NCBI GenBank assembly: GCA_013416795.1
Contig: RQSC01000028.1
Span: 995,568-1,059,567, forward strand
Length of the DNA stretch: 64,000 nt
Direction: 5' to 3'
DNA from: Prasinococcaceae sp. CCMP 1430
Taxonomy: Eukaryota; Prasinodermophyta; Palmophyllophyceae; Prasinococcales; Prasinococcaceae
The notes under the pieces: generated by a model
Database searches by the model: none
What the model was told of the DNA's origin: nothing
Seen by the model: the letters and a program-made list of their open reading frames with translations, nothing else
In this document: positions 50,387 through 61,527 of the stretch, piece by piece
Numbering within the stretch: the stretch's first letter is position 1
Layout: the number at the start of each line of letters is the position of its first letter
Position numbers and translations under genes: made by a program

Positions 50387-51594
50387 ATGCTCGTGGCGAT
50401 CGGCACGTGCGTCGCTTCGCGTGCGATGGGCGCGCACCACCCTGCGCGCGCGCGGCGCCGCGGGGCGTATGCGTCCGCGCAGGCGCCGCGCAAAACGCCG
50501 GGCACGTCCGATGAGTACAACGAGATGATGAAGAAGGTGCGAAGGACGCACACGCGTCGTGATGGCGTTGATCGGCGTCTCTGCGCTTGGGTCCGCCTGC
50601 GTGCGCGCGGCTGACCTGTCCGCGCCGCCTCCCGGGATGCGTGCTCGAGCGCGCGACACAGGCGATGGCCAACCCCTACGAGTACCGCCACGAGGATGGC
50701 ATATACTACACCGTCATGAATCCATCCCTAATCGTCGGCGGCCAACCGCAGAGCGCGGCTGACGTCGAGATGCTCGCGCGTGAGGAGGGCGTCACGCACG
50801 TTATCAATCTGCAGCAGGACAAGGACATCAAGTACTGGGGCATTGACTACAGCGAGATCTCAGACGCGGCCGCGCGTGAGCGCGTGGCCATCGTTCGACG
50901 CCCTGCGGTGGACTTCGATCCAAACTCGCTGCGAAGCATGCTGCCGACGGCTGTCGCGAGCATTGATGCGGCCGTATCCAGCGGTGGGCGGGCGTATGTG
51001 CACTGCACGGCGGGCCTCGGGCGTGCACCGGGCGTGAGTATCGCGTATCTGTACTGGTGTCAGAACATGACGCTCGACGGTGCGTCTGCACTCACGAGTG
51101 CGGCGCGAGGTTGCACTCCACATGCATGCCCCCCCCCCCCGCCGCTCCCTGCCACCCTATCTCTCTCGTGTTCGCGCATGTTCGCGCTCGTAGATGCGCT
51201 GACACGCCAGACGCCACCAATCATCGCAGAGGCGTACGAGTACCTCACGTCGCGCCGCCCCTGCGGCCCCAAGCGCGAGGCCATCCGCGGCGCCACGCAC
51301 GACTTGCTCCGTGTCGAGGGTGCCGCCTCGGCGCTGGCGCACGCAAACTTTGAAGAGGCGCCGGCCGACGCCTTCGCTGAGCTCTCAGAGACAGACCGCG
51401 CTCTCATTTTGCGGAGGCTCAGGGCATCGCCAGAGGCTGCAGAGGTGCTGGTGGCGTCCGCGGACATTGAAGCTGCCCGCGCCGACGCGTACCAAGCCTT
51501 CGCCGCGGCCGACTCCACGCCCTCGCGCCAGGACGACAGTGGCAGGCTGGGCAGCCTGCTAGGCAGGCTCTTCGGCGACAAGCGCGATGTTTGA
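50387..51594 (+). CDS. LSF2: LSF2-type plastid phosphoglucan phosphatase
   Basis: Three exons (50387-50536, 50662-51079, 51230-51594) joined over introns of 125 and 150 bp give 310 residues. The second intron has no stop and a length divisible by three, so unspliced it reads through; removing it restores MTLDEAYEYLTSRRPCGPK. Family marks follow plant LSF2: EYNEMMKK then NPYEYRHEDG, LIVGGQPQSA, NLQQDKDIKYWGIDYSEI, RRPAVDFDPNSLRSMLP, the catalytic loop VHCTAGLGRAPGVSIAY (HCx5R intact) and AIRGATHDLL with a C-terminal helix. The N-terminus (MLVAIGTCVASRAMGAHH) is a plausible transit peptide. LSF2 removes phosphate from C3 of starch glucans during starch breakdown; it lacks a carbohydrate-binding module, as here. 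About 65 residues after the conserved C-terminal motif are extra. Confidence 0.95.
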
Positions 51595-53047
51595 GCGCGA
51601 GGCGGCCGAGCCGGCCTCGCGTAAAATTCGAGCGTATCTTTGTTCTGGACAGTCCTAGCACTCGGGCTGGCTGGTGCTCCGCCCCAGCCCCAGGGCCGGT
51701 CAGGTTGGCATCCGACCGGGTCTATCCTTGCAAGACCCGCAATATCAACCGCAACCTCGCGCTCAGTCCGTGTTCGACACGGGCGGACCCGGGATCGGCG
51801 GCGCGGGCGTCCCCCCCGCCGCGCCGCGCGCCGTCATCCACAGAAAAGCCGCGCCTCGGAATTTCGGCGCGGTACCTTCCCGCGATACCTGTGCGGTCGC
51901 ATATTTCGGAGGTCCTTACGGGCGCGTGTTTCGCGCCGGCGTTTCCGGAGGCGCCCCGCGGTCGCGCCACACGCGCTCCCCCGATCCGCACCGCGCGTGA
52001 TGCCGCGCGCACCGGCGACGCGCCCCCTGCGGTCCTGCGCAATTCATAAATCAAAAGACAAGTCTTACGACTGGAGGGATTCCAATGGAATCCTATTTTT
52101 TTTACGAATCAAGGCAGGCGCAGCACGCGGCGGCGGCGTGCGCGCGCGGCGCGCGCGCGCCGCTCGCGCCGGCGATCCTGAGCGGTGAACGAGGGGAGGG
52201 TGCCACTCTGGTTGGGGGGCCTCGCGGCGTCGTCGGGGCGCTACGCTGCGCTGCCACCGCGGCGGCGGAGAGGGAGGTCGAGGAGACGCAATGGCGTGCG
52301 CGATGGGCGCAGCGGCGCGCGCGGCCGCGCGCGCGCCTGAACTTACACGACCCTGATCCATATGTAAGTCGTCTGCAAAGGATTTATCGCGGGCGCCGCC
52401 GTTTCATCCTTTCGGTGTCTGCGGAAGGCCGTCCGAATTCTCACACCGCGCTTTTCAGTCGCGTCAAGTCTGTGGTGCCACAGGGAACGGCGGTGTAGAA
52501 ATGTGCGGAGGCAATAAGATGAAGACGCGTCGCCGGCCGCCGCGCGCGCGCGCGTGGCGCGCGCGCGGACCGATCGGGGAACGCGCGCGCGACCGTTCGG
52601 GGAACCGCGCATTGGAAATCATACACTGTACGCATTCCAACGTCCACAGACAGGGCATTTTCACACCCTGCAGAGCAGCCACATTCATACGTACTCATCG
52701 GACGCGATGGACCTGGAAAAATCGGTTGGAAATCCACGCGCACGTGGCCTTCCACCCACGCACCGACCGTCGGCCGGCCCTCGTGCGACGCTCGCGGGCG
52801 ATCGCGCTCCTGCGTACAACACGCTCCACCGGCTCGACGACAGAGCACCGGGCTGCGCGATGCGAGCGAGGCTGGGGCGCGCGCGCGCGGCGCCGTTGTG
52901 AGGAGGTTGTTATCGTATCTATCGCATCCCGCAGAGTTCCTCCTCGACCACCCCACCCCCCAACCAGCTGTCTGTGCACTGCACTGCACGTGCGCGCTGC
53001 ACACCACGTGCGGGGCGACGCAAGCGGGCGCGGTCCACCGGCTACTG
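51595..53047. other. Long intergenic region upstream of HCF136
   Basis: About 1.4 kb with no convincing gene. GC is somewhat lower at 52040-52130 and 52360-52530, and CG runs occur near 52540-52565. A missing first exon of HCF136, carrying its plastid transit peptide, may lie in the final few hundred bases. Confidence 0.4.
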
Positions 53048-53146
53048 ATGTGGATCGCTTGGACGGCGTCGCGGCGCGCGGCGCGCGGCGCGCACCCCCC
53101 GCACGACTCGCTCGTTGTGCGCGCGCGCCCGCCCGGCCGCGGCCGG

Positions 53147-54528
53147 ATGGCGGCGCGGTCGGTCGGGGAACAACGCGTCCAACCAACGCACGGGCTCACC
53201 ATCACATCAACAGGGTGGCGTCCAGCCACGCCCGCACACCAGCCAGCACACGGCAGGCCGTCGCGTCACGTGCCCGTGACACCGGCGGGGCCCCGCGCCC
53301 CTGCCACAGGAACGCCCTGCGCCTGCGCCGCCGCGCCGCCCGCCCACGCCTTCCTAGGCTTCGGAGAGAAGGAGCCCGCGGCGTGGGAGCGCATCCCGCT
53401 GCCCATCGAACCTGAGGTCGTGCTGCTCGACATCGCGTTCGTGCCAGACGAGCCGAACCGCGGCTATCTGCTCGGCACGCGTCAGACGCTACTCGAGACG
53501 GTCGATGGCGGGCGCACCTGGGACAGCATCCCCATCCCGGGCACCGAGGAGGGCTTCAACTACCGCCTTACCTCGCTGGCTTTCAGTGGCAGCGAGGTGC
53601 GTGTGCCTTGAAGGCTGCTTCGGCGCTCGCGCGCGCTCGCCACTCGCCGGCACCGGACGCGCGCGCGCATGACTGGCCCATCTGACCGCGACCCCCCCCC
53701 TCCCCTCCCCCAATCCCTCGCGCGCGTCGGCGCGTTTGCGCGCGCAATTGCCTTTCTCGCGCTTCTGTGCGCGCGCGTCTGCAGGGCTGGATCATCGGCT
53801 CGCCTGCGATCCTGCTCCGCACGACCGACGGCGGCAGGAACTGGTCGCGCACGCCGCTGAGCGCGCGGCTGCCGGGCAAGCCGATCGTTGTGACCGCGCT
53901 GGGCGAGGGCCTGGCGGAGATGACCACCGACGAGGGCGCCATCTACACTACCTCGGACGCGGGGCTAAACTGGAAGGCGCAGGTGCAGGAGACCGTCGAG
54001 GCGACGCTCAACCGCACGGTGTCCTCGGGCATCTCGGGCGCGTCATACTACACGGGCAGCTTCCAGAATATGGCGCGCAACGCCAAGGGCGAGTACGTCG
54101 CCGTGAACCAGCGTGGCAACTTCTTCCTCACGTGGTCGCCCGGCGACGCCTACTGGACGCCGCGCAACCGCAACTCGGCGCGGCGCATCCAAAACATGGG
54201 CTGGACGCCCGACGGCGGTCTGTGGATGACCACGCGCGGCGGTGGCATCTTCTACAACCAGGGAGGCCTGTCGGAGGAGTTCGAGGAGCGTCGCATCGCC
54301 GCGCGCGGCTACGGCCTGCTCGACATCTCTTACGCCGACGAGGACACCGCCTACTGCGTGGGCGGCAGCGGGTCGCTCTTCAAGTCCACCGACAAGGGCA
54401 ACAAGTGGACTCGGGAGAAGACCGAGGGCAAGGTCGGCGCCAACCTCTACGACGTCAAGTTCGCGCCCGATGGCACGAAGTACGTGCTGGGCAACGCTGC
54501 GGTGCTGCTGCGCTCCACGGGCTACTAA
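53147..54528 (+). CDS. HCF136: Photosystem II assembly factor HCF136/Ycf48
   Basis: Two exons (to 53596, and 53785-54528) are joined across a 188 bp intron. The mature part begins after an Ala-His-Ala site: FLGFGEKEPAAWERIPLPIE, then VVLLDIAFVPDEPNRGYLLG and TRQTLLETVDGGRTWDSI. After the splice come GWIIGSPAILLRTTDGGRNW, AEMTTDEGAIYTTSDAGLNW, TLNRTVSSGISGASYYTGSF, RGNFFLTWSPGDAYW and RRIQNMGWTPDGGLWMTTRG, the bladed repeats of the seven-bladed propeller. HCF136/Ycf48 acts in the thylakoid lumen early in photosystem II assembly, binding pre-D1. The 5' end is uncertain: in-frame ATGs lie at 53048 and 53147, the targeting region is long and not clearly hydrophobic, and an undetected upstream intron is possible. 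Confidence 0.93.
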
Positions 54529-54739
54529 GACGCGCGGGCGAGCGCGAGCGAAGGCTAAGCTAAGGGATCGTGCACCACATGTATCGAAAATAGTATGATC
54601 GTTGGCTACGCTGCCTACCCTAGCTCTTTTGCGAAATCAGCCGCGCACTATGTGAGCTCCTGTGCGTGCACGCGCGCGCCCGAGCTCCGCACATACCCGC
54701 GGCGAAAGACTCTGTGCGCAGGACCGGCGGGGCGAGGAG

Positions 54740-55621
54740 TCACTTCGCCGCCTTGCTGCTGGCCACCTGCGCCTCCTTCCTGGCGAGGTATGTAGGATTC
54801 TCCTACGCACGCGAGGATGGATGCAGCGGTGCGGAGAGCGCGTCAGCCAAACGCCTGCTCGTCTTGGCAAACACAGCGGCGAGCGAACGCACGGCGACAT
54901 CCCCAAGACGGGGATGCGCGAGCGCGCTCGAGCACGCACCTCGATGTCGTCGTCGCCTGGGAGCATGGGAGTATTTGCTGTGATGGCAGCCTCAAGGGCG
55001 GGTGTGTTGGCGCTGCGGATGGTCGCGTTGAGCCGGCCGTTGCGGTACACCAGGAAGGTGGGCTCTGAGCGCCCCTTGAACTCCTCGAGCATCTGCAAGC
55101 GCAAGCGAGCGCCAAGCGCGTGCGGCCGCGTCGGATCGTCGCCACGTGAGTGGGAGCGCGCAGGTATGGATGGGTCAGCCCACGGCACGCAGCCGTGCCC
55201 GTGCGCCCCGCGTATGCCCGCGCGCGCACTGGTACGGACGCAAGCGCGCGCACCATGCACGCACGAACACGCACGCACGCATGCGCACACGTCCTCGCCC
55301 TCTCTTCACCACACTCATCTGCACACCGCCTACCGCTTCTGGCTCGGCGCGGTCGCTCCCTGCGGACACGAGTATACACACGCGCCGCACTGGCCAGCCG
55401 ATTCGCACCTCGACGCTGTCGGAGAGGGCCGTGATAAAGGTGAGCGGGCGGTCCTCGAGATCTGTAATGAGCCTCCGGAACAACGGTAGCACCGACTGAC
55501 ACGGCCCGCACCACGCGGAGTAGGCCTCAACGACCTTGCAGCCAGTGCTGCAGAGCTGTGCGTGGTACTCCTCGCTGTCAGAAATCACCAGCGGGTTCCA
55601 GACGTCCGCCTTTGGCGGCAT
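54740..55621 (-). CDS. Thioredoxin-type outer-arm dynein light chain (LC3/TXNDC-like)
   Basis: Three exons (55621-55409, 55092-54940, 54802-54740) joined in phase over introns of 316 and 137 bp give 142 residues. Exon 1 holds ADVWNPLVISDSEEYHAQL and the active site VEAYSAWCGPCQSVLPLF. Exon 2 reads EEFKGRSEPTFLVYRNGRLN, with the cis-proline of the thioredoxin fold in SEPTFL, then ANTPALEAAI. Exon 3 ends with a lysine-rich helix (ARKEAQVASSKAAK). The variant start, the EFKGRSEPTF block and the long tail match the thioredoxin domains of ciliary TXNDC/NME8-type proteins and Chlamydomonas outer-arm dynein light chain LC3 better than a plastid or cytosolic thioredoxin. No targeting peptide is present. 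It is predicted to sit on the dynein heavy chain and respond to redox state. Confidence 0.8.
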
Positions 55622-56767
55622 CGCGGCGTGCTGGGTCGGGCTCACTCCTGCTCTGCGGCGGCGACGGCGCGCAGCCGCTGCGCGCTGTGGCGCGCGGCAC
55701 AGAGCGCCGCCCCGTCCCGGCCTGGCGCCTACCACCCCCTTCGCATGCAGGCCCGCCTCAACCGGCCGAACTGCCGCCCGATGACCAGCCGCGCTGCGCC
55801 ACACCTGCTGCGGACGGGCACTCGAGGTCCCCACGCGCGTGCCCGCTGCATGCTGCGGGGGGGCTCCCCTCGCCTGGGCGGGCAGCGCCGGCCGAACGCG
55901 GGGAACGGGCGGCGCGCACTCAAAGCAGATTGGGGTCAACTCAGGAAACCAGATGTTCGGAGCCGCTCGCGCCCGCCCGTCCGACCCACCCAACGCATTT
56001 GGAGCAACCTTTGATCGAGCCCCGTCTCCCCGGGGGCGCCCCGCTGATGTTCGACGAACCCCCTATCTATCGTGCGCTTGTGCCATCGATCGATCGATCG
56101 TCCGCATCGTCGTGCAAGCACCACACCAACCATCCTCGTCGTCGGTCGGTGCGACCGGACGGGTGTCGGGGTGGTGATGTCTGTCTCATCGATCTGGAAG
56201 CGGACCGGGACCGAGGGTGGAATGCGCCTTTCCTGCCTGGCTCGCAGCCGCAGGCGGGGGGGTGCGCAAGGAGCCGCAGAGAGCCCTGGCTGCTTGGTTG
56301 CGCATTGGGCTTGGCGGGGGACACCTCGCTCGGCCTCATGCGTGCTGACTGACTTCTGACTGAGCTTTTGATGGCGCCCGTTCCCGCGACGCAGCGGGCG
56401 ATGGTTGACCGGCCCGGGCGGGCGCGCGCCGATCGCCGGGCGGGGCCGTCGGAGTGCGTTTTGACCTGCGCTGCAGCCGCCGCGAAAAAGGTGGGCGCCG
56501 GGCTCTCCCTTTTTTTTCTTTTTTTTTTTTAACGGCGCGCGTTCGAAACCGAAACCGCGGGCGGGCGTCGTTTGCGCGCGTGCGGTTTGGTGTGCGCGCC
56601 GCTGGGTGGCGTTTTTTCTCGCTTTTTTTTTTTGCCGCGGGGCGGGCGGACCAGTCCGATCGGGCACGCGCACGCGCACACGCGCGGCCCCGGTGCTGGC
56701 GCCGATGGCGGCGCCAGCGGCGTGGTGCCGCGCACGCGGAGGTGGCGCACGACGATCTATCGATGGA
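55622..56767. promoter_or_regulatory. Divergent promoter region, thioredoxin light chain and CCT8
   Basis: About 1.1 kb between divergent start codons. It contains a TCGA tetramer run at 56087-56100 and T-runs near 56510-56530 and 56620-56635, unusual for this DNA. No further gene is supported. Confidence 0.4.
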
Positions 56768-58439
56768 ATGAGCGTCGCCGCGCTCGAATTGCCCGTCGTA
56801 CTGACCCACCGCCCCGCTGACCCTGCCGTACGCCGTGCCCCCCCCGCAGGCGATGCTCAAAGACGGGCACAAGCACCTGAGCGGCCTCGACGAGGCCGTG
56901 CTGAAGAACATCGAGGCGTGCAAGCAGCTGAGCGAGATCACGCGCACGTCGATGGGCCCCAACGGCATGAACAAAATGGTGATCAATCACCTCGGGAAGC
57001 TCTTCGTCACAAACGACTGCCACACGATCATGACCGAGCTCGAGGTCACCCATCCGGCCGCGAAGATGCTCGTGCTCGCCGCGCAGTCGCAGCAGGCTGA
57101 GGTAGGCGACGGCACGAACCTCGTGATTACGCTCGCCGGCGAGCTACTCGCGCAGGCGGAGGAGCTGCTCAAGGACGGCTTGCACACGAGCGAGGTCATC
57201 GAGGGCTACAACAAGGCCAACGCCATGGCGCTTGAGCACCTCGAGTCTCTCGTGCTGCCGGGCTCGGACAAGGTGGACGTGCGCGACCTCGAGGCCGTCA
57301 CGAAGCGCCTCAAGTGCACCATCGCCTCCAAGCAGTACGGCTTTGAGGATGTCCTCGCGCCGCTGGTGGCCAAGGCTTGCATTGCGGTGTGCCCTGAGAA
57401 CCAGGCCAACTTCAACGTCGACAACGTGCGCGTCGCCAAGATCCTGGGCTCGTCGCTGTACGACTCGTCGGTGGTGTCGGGCGTCATCGTCCAGCGCCCG
57501 ACCGAGGGCTCCGTCAATCACCTCAAGGACGTCAAAGTGGCCGTCTTTGGCCAGGGTGTGGAGGCCTCGAGCACCGAGACCAAGGGCACCGTGCTCATCG
57601 AGAGCGCTGAGCAGCTGAAGGGCTACTCGCGCACCGAGGAGGACCAGATGGAGACCTACATCAAGTCGATCTACGACGCCGGCGCGCGCGTGGTGGTCAG
57701 CGGCTCGAGCATCTCCGAAATGGCGCTGCACTTCTTGGAGCGCTACGGGATGATGGTCATCAAGATCGTGTCCAAATTCGAGCTGCGCCGCTTCTGCAAG
57801 GTCATCGGCGCCTCGTCGGTTGTGAAGGCGGTGCAGCCGCGCCCGGAGGAGCTTGGCTACGTATCGGCGATCGACGTGGAGGAGATCGGCGGGAGGCGGG
57901 TCATCGTCGCGAAGCAGGAGGCGGGCACGGGCGTTACCACTGTGGTGCTGCGCGCGGCGACCCAAAACATGATGGACGACGTGGAGCGCGCCATCGATGA
58001 TGGCATCAACACCTACAAGGCGATGTGCAAGGATGCACGCCTCACGGCGGGCGCGGGCGCACCCGAGATTGAGATTGCTAGCCGTCTCGCCGCCGCCGCC
58101 CGCAAGGAAACCGGGCTGGCGCAGTACGCGATTCAAAAGTATGCCACATCGTTGGAGCTGGTGCCGCGCATCCTGGCGGAGAACTCGGGCGCGGATGCGA
58201 CAGACGTTGTGAGCCAGCTGTACGCCGGCCACGCCGCGGGAGATCAGAATGTTGGCGTGGACATCGAGAATGGCTGCGTGGCGGACATGTCCGGCAAGGA
58301 CGTTGCGGACTTGTACACTGTGAAGCACTGGGCGATGAAGCTGGCGACGGACGCCGTCACGACCGTCCTGCGCGTGGATCAGATAATCATGAGCAAGCAG
58401 GCCCACGGCTCGAGCAACCAGGACCAGCCGTACAAGTAG
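56768..58439 (+). CDS. CCT8: CCT chaperonin subunit theta
   Basis: The main exon (56850-58439) encodes all of the conserved protein, from AMLKDGHKHLSGLDEAVLKN to the C-terminal DAVTTVLRVDQIIMSKQAHG. Nucleotide-binding motifs are present: TSMGPNGMNKMV, the VGDGTNLV ATPase loop and the STVVLRG-like TTVVLRAATQ. RRFCKVIGA and EEIGGRRVIVA are typical of theta. The codon at 56835 is GTG, so translation must begin earlier; a 9-codon first exon (56768-56794, MSVAALELP) joined over a 55 bp intron to the GCG ATG of exon 2 keeps the frame and gives 538 residues, close to plant CCT8 (about 549). That intron is the shortest in the window, so the first exon is less sure. The complex folds actin and tubulin in the cytosol. 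Confidence 0.95.
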
Positions 58440-58526
58440 GTTGCGACCAGCAATGCCCCCTCTCCCCATCCGCCCCCCCCCCGCCCCGCCCAACCCTTAA
58501 TTCAATACTTTTCTTGGTTACATATT

Positions 58527-58540
58527 GTACTGTACAGTAC
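58527..58540. terminator. 14 bp palindrome GTACTGTACAGTAC in a convergent 3' spacer
   Basis: A perfect palindrome lies in an AT-richer patch midway between the stop codons of CCT8 (+) and the coiled-coil gene (-), 145 bp apart. Similar TGTAC elements occur in other convergent spacers at 36996-37017 and near 7013-7026 and 33985-34000. A bidirectional 3'-end signal is inferred. Confidence 0.4.
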
Positions 58541-58584
58541 AAGCGCTCGCATCATTCCTCGGCGCTCGAGGCCACCTCTGGGCG

Positions 58585-60639
58585 CTATATGGGGCTCTCC
58601 GCGGGCACCATCGCTGCCAGGATGCCCGCCTGCTTGAGCTGCGCACTGAGCCCTTCATTGCTCCTCTCGAGAGCGTCCATGCGCTCGAAGAGCCCGCACA
58701 CACACATCTCTATCTTGGCGTCGAGCCTGTCCCGCTCGCGTACTTCGTTGACGAGCTTGTCGATCCGGTCCCCGAGCAGCTCGCGTTCGACGTACCAATT
58801 CGCGCTCTGCTGCTCCTTCTCATTGAGCTTGGCCTGTGACATGGCCGCCTCGCTCTCGCGTTCGACGCTCTCCTGCCTCAGACGGGCGCGCAGGTCATCA
58901 ACGAGCGCGCGTGCTTCCGTACTCATGCCGCCCGTCTTGCGCACCACCTCCACGCGCCGCTTGAGCAGCCGGCGATACTCACCGCGGAGCGCCTTGTAGC
59001 GGGTAGAGTGCGTCGCACCCTCAGCGAGCGCTTGGCGCAGGCTGTCGCCGACCTCACCGCCGGCCTCCGACACGATCGACTCGAGCGCCGCGCTGCGTCG
59101 TTGCTGCGACTCGAGCGCTTCCCGTAGCTGTGTGATTGTGGCATCGCGCGAGCGCAACGCGGCCATCGCGGGCGAATCTGCCAGGACTTCGGGCACCGTC
59201 GGCACGTCTGCATCAATGGGCAGAGCCTCGCTCCCGTCCACAGTAGCACCAGCCCCTGCCCCTTCGCCGCCGCGAGCGAGCCTGAGCTCCTTCTTGAGCT
59301 CAACGTTCTTGCGGTAGAGCTTGCGCATAATGCTCTGTGACATGGCCAGGCGCTCCTGCAGCTGGTGATCCTTCAGATGTACAAGCGAGCCCGCGCTCGC
59401 GCCCGCTGAGGCAACAAAGTCACCGACCGCAATCGTCGTGTCGGTCCCCCCTCTGAGTGCGCTGCCGCTGGCGCGTGCCTCCGACGCGTCCTCCAAGTCC
59501 GTCGCGCGCTGCTGCGCCTCGATGCGATTGAGCTCGTCCAGCGCGCTCTGCACCTTGTCGCGCAATCGCAGAATCTCTTCACTTGGCGGCTCCGCCTGCT
59601 TTTCTTGCCCTTGTACCTGCGGCAGGTGTTGCTGCCCTACCTCAATGGACCCGTCGAGGCCAGCCCGGGGAGGCGCGGACTGTGCTTCCTCGCCAGCGCG
59701 GTACGCCCGCGTGGCGGCCTCGCCGGCGGCGTCTGCAGCAGCGTTGACGCTGGCGGTGATTGCCTCATGGCGCGCGTGCGCGACGGCGTCGCGCATGGCG
59801 ACAGCGTGCTGCTGTGCGATCATGGCGCTCTCTGCTTCGAGGCGCGCGTTGGCTACGCGCAGTACCTCTAGTTCGCGCGCGAGCGCGTCCATCTCTGCGA
59901 TGGCGCCGTCTCGTTCGCGCGCGACGGCCGCCACAGCCGCCATGGCGTCACTTGCGTCGATCAGCGCGGGAGCCTGCTGGGCCACCGCGTCGCTTCTTTC
60001 GTCGAGGCTCATAGCATGCTCGAGCGCTCGCCTCGCTGCGTGGCTCGCGCCACGCGCGGCGATGGGCCCATTGGCACCGAGCCCCATGGCGCTGGTCATG
60101 ATGGGCTCTCCGTCTCCGGCTGCCGGTGTGCCCTGTGCGCTTCCTGCCACAACCTCGGCGAGAGCGAGCGCGCCCGCGCCATCGCCGTCGTTGAGAAAGC
60201 GGTCAATGTGGCCTGGCCGCTGCTTGTAGCCCCAGCGCTCGCCAGCGCGCGGGCGCGCGTCGCGCGTCGCGGCCGGGGACCCATGCGCCGCGCTGCCGCT
60301 GCCAACCCGGCGTGACTTTCCACGCTGCGACGCTGGACGCACCGACACGCCTGGCGGCGGCGGCGGCGGAAGCGGGCTGCCGCCGTCGCGACCCTCACCC
60401 TGCTTTGCGCCCCCCGAGCTGCCCGCAAGGGCCCGCCGCGCTCGCGAAGCGCCGTGCGGGGAGCTCGCGCCCCTGGGCTGCATTTCGCTGCCCGCGGGGT
60501 CCAGCCAGCTCTTGGGTTTGGCCGTGGGCGGCGTGGTCTCAGTCGGGCGTGGCGAGCGCGACGTCGGCGGTGCTGAGTGCGCCTCGGGCAGCGGCAGGCC
60601 ACCGCCGCCCGCTCCGCCCGGAGACACACGGCGCACCAT
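58585..60639 (-). CDS. Large coiled-coil protein, unrecognised
   Basis: The ATG at 60639 gives 684 residues in one frame. The first 150 are proline, serine and arginine-rich and look disordered. From about residue 200 to the end there are several coiled-coil segments, for example MDALARELEVLRVANARLEA, LRLRDKVQSALDELNRIEAQ, the IMRKLYRKNVELKKELRLAR block near the centre and RYKALRGEYRRLLKRRVEVV toward the C-terminus. LYRKNVELKKEL-type blocks occur in several basal-body and axonemal proteins, so a ciliary or cytoskeletal role is possible, but I cannot name a family. The protein ends PAESPI. The start lies in a CpG-rich region facing the FkbM remnant. Confidence 0.7.
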   Translation of the reverse strand: MVRRVSPGGAGGGGLPLPEAHSAPPTSRSPRPTETTPPTAKPKSWLDPAGSEMQPRGASSPHGASRARRALAGSSGGAKQGEGRDGGSPLPPPPPPGVSVRPASQRGKSRRVGSGSAAHGSPAATRDARPRAGERWGYKQRPGHIDRFLNDGDGAGALALAEVVAGSAQGTPAAGDGEPIMTSAMGLGANGPIAARGASHAARRALEHAMSLDERSDAVAQQAPALIDASDAMAAVAAVARERDGAIAEMDALARELEVLRVANARLEAESAMIAQQHAVAMRDAVAHARHEAITASVNAAADAAGEAATRAYRAGEEAQSAPPRAGLDGSIEVGQQHLPQVQGQEKQAEPPSEEILRLRDKVQSALDELNRIEAQQRATDLEDASEARASGSALRGGTDTTIAVGDFVASAGASAGSLVHLKDHQLQERLAMSQSIMRKLYRKNVELKKELRLARGGEGAGAGATVDGSEALPIDADVPTVPEVLADSPAMAALRSRDATITQLREALESQQRRSAALESIVSEAGGEVGDSLRQALAEGATHSTRYKALRGEYRRLLKRRVEVVRKTGGMSTEARALVDDLRARLRQESVERESEAAMSQAKLNEKEQQSANWYVERELLGDRIDKLVNEVRERDRLDAKIEMCVCGLFERMDALERSNEGLSAQLKQAGILAAMVPAESPI

Positions 60640-60901
60640 GCCCGCCCCCGCCTAGTCACCCCACCCCCACCCCCCAACCCCAGCCCTTCCCGGCGACAAG
60701 CGGCGGCAATCGCCCCGCTCAAGAGCGCGCCGTGTGCGGCGCGCGCCCGCCTCTGGCAGCTCCTCCCACTTCGGACCTCCCAACCAGGGGGCGCGTTCCC
60801 CAGCCGACCGACCGCGCCCCGCGCGCGAGTCCCGACAAACAGCGAGTCGCTGATCAGCTGAATAGCTGGTCACGGCCGGGCAAACCACTTCTGAGACCCT
60901 G

Positions 60902-61527
60902 TGCGCGCGCGTTTCGCCTGCTGCGCTGCGGCGTGCGTTCCCCGAACGGCCGAGCGCGCCCCGAGCGTTCGACTCGAGCACTGCGTGGCTCGGCCAACGC
61001 AAGTGCTGGCATGGCATCGCCATCGAGCCCACGAACAACGAATACCCCAAGCTCAAGCGCCAGCGCCTCGATGCGACGACCGTGCACGGCGCCGTCTGCG
61101 AGCATGACAACACCGCCGTGCTCAACGACATCACCCTCAACGGCCTGTGGACTGGGTGGTCGGGATTCGATTCTTCTAAAACGAGCATAATAAGGACAAG
61201 ATCGAGGACATGCTCTCACGAGAGCAGGCCGGATGGGAAAGCACGTACTTGGAAGTGCAGTGCTACAGGTTGGACACGTTGTTTTCTAAGCATGGCATCA
61301 CTCGCGTGGACTTCCTAGCGCTCTCCACAGAAGGCCATGAGATGGTCGCGTTGCAGAGCATCAAGTGGGACGCTGTGGAGATCTACCTCATCATGGTGAC
61401 TGTCAACGAACACACCGCGGACAGCATTGACGCCTTCCTGCGCTCCAAGGGCTTCGAGCACAAGGCGCTGGGCATGGATGGAAGGGACCGCATGTACGTG
61501 TCGCATGCTGTGCCGGCCGAGCCGTAA
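60902..61527 (+). pseudogene. FkbM-family methyltransferase remnant with a frameshift
   Basis: Two frames together encode an FkbM-type methyltransferase domain. The first (about 60902-61180) reads WHGIAIEPTNNEYPKLKRQR, then HGAVCEHDNTAVLNDITL and GLWTGWSGFDSS. The second (from about 61184) reads NEHNKDKIEDMLSREQAGWE, then VQCYRLDTLFSKHGITRVDF, LALSTEGHEMVALQSIKWD and a proper end (DRMYVSHAVPAEP). The change of frame falls in a run of four A residues at 61183-61186; five would join the frames. It is thus either a one-base deletion or a sequencing error. The normal N-terminal SAM-binding FVExGAxDG motif is not seen upstream, so the gene is probably truncated too. FkbM enzymes O-methylate sugars and related compounds. 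Confidence 0.65.

Noticed and set aside
51640-52190. A 182-residue plus-strand frame downstream of LSF2
   Set aside because: Arginine-rich composition without domain, conserved motif or supporting splice sites.
57144-58493. A 449-residue minus-strand frame opposite CCT8
   Set aside because: CCT8 is fully conserved on the plus strand; the antisense frame has no family features and follows from GC-rich third positions.
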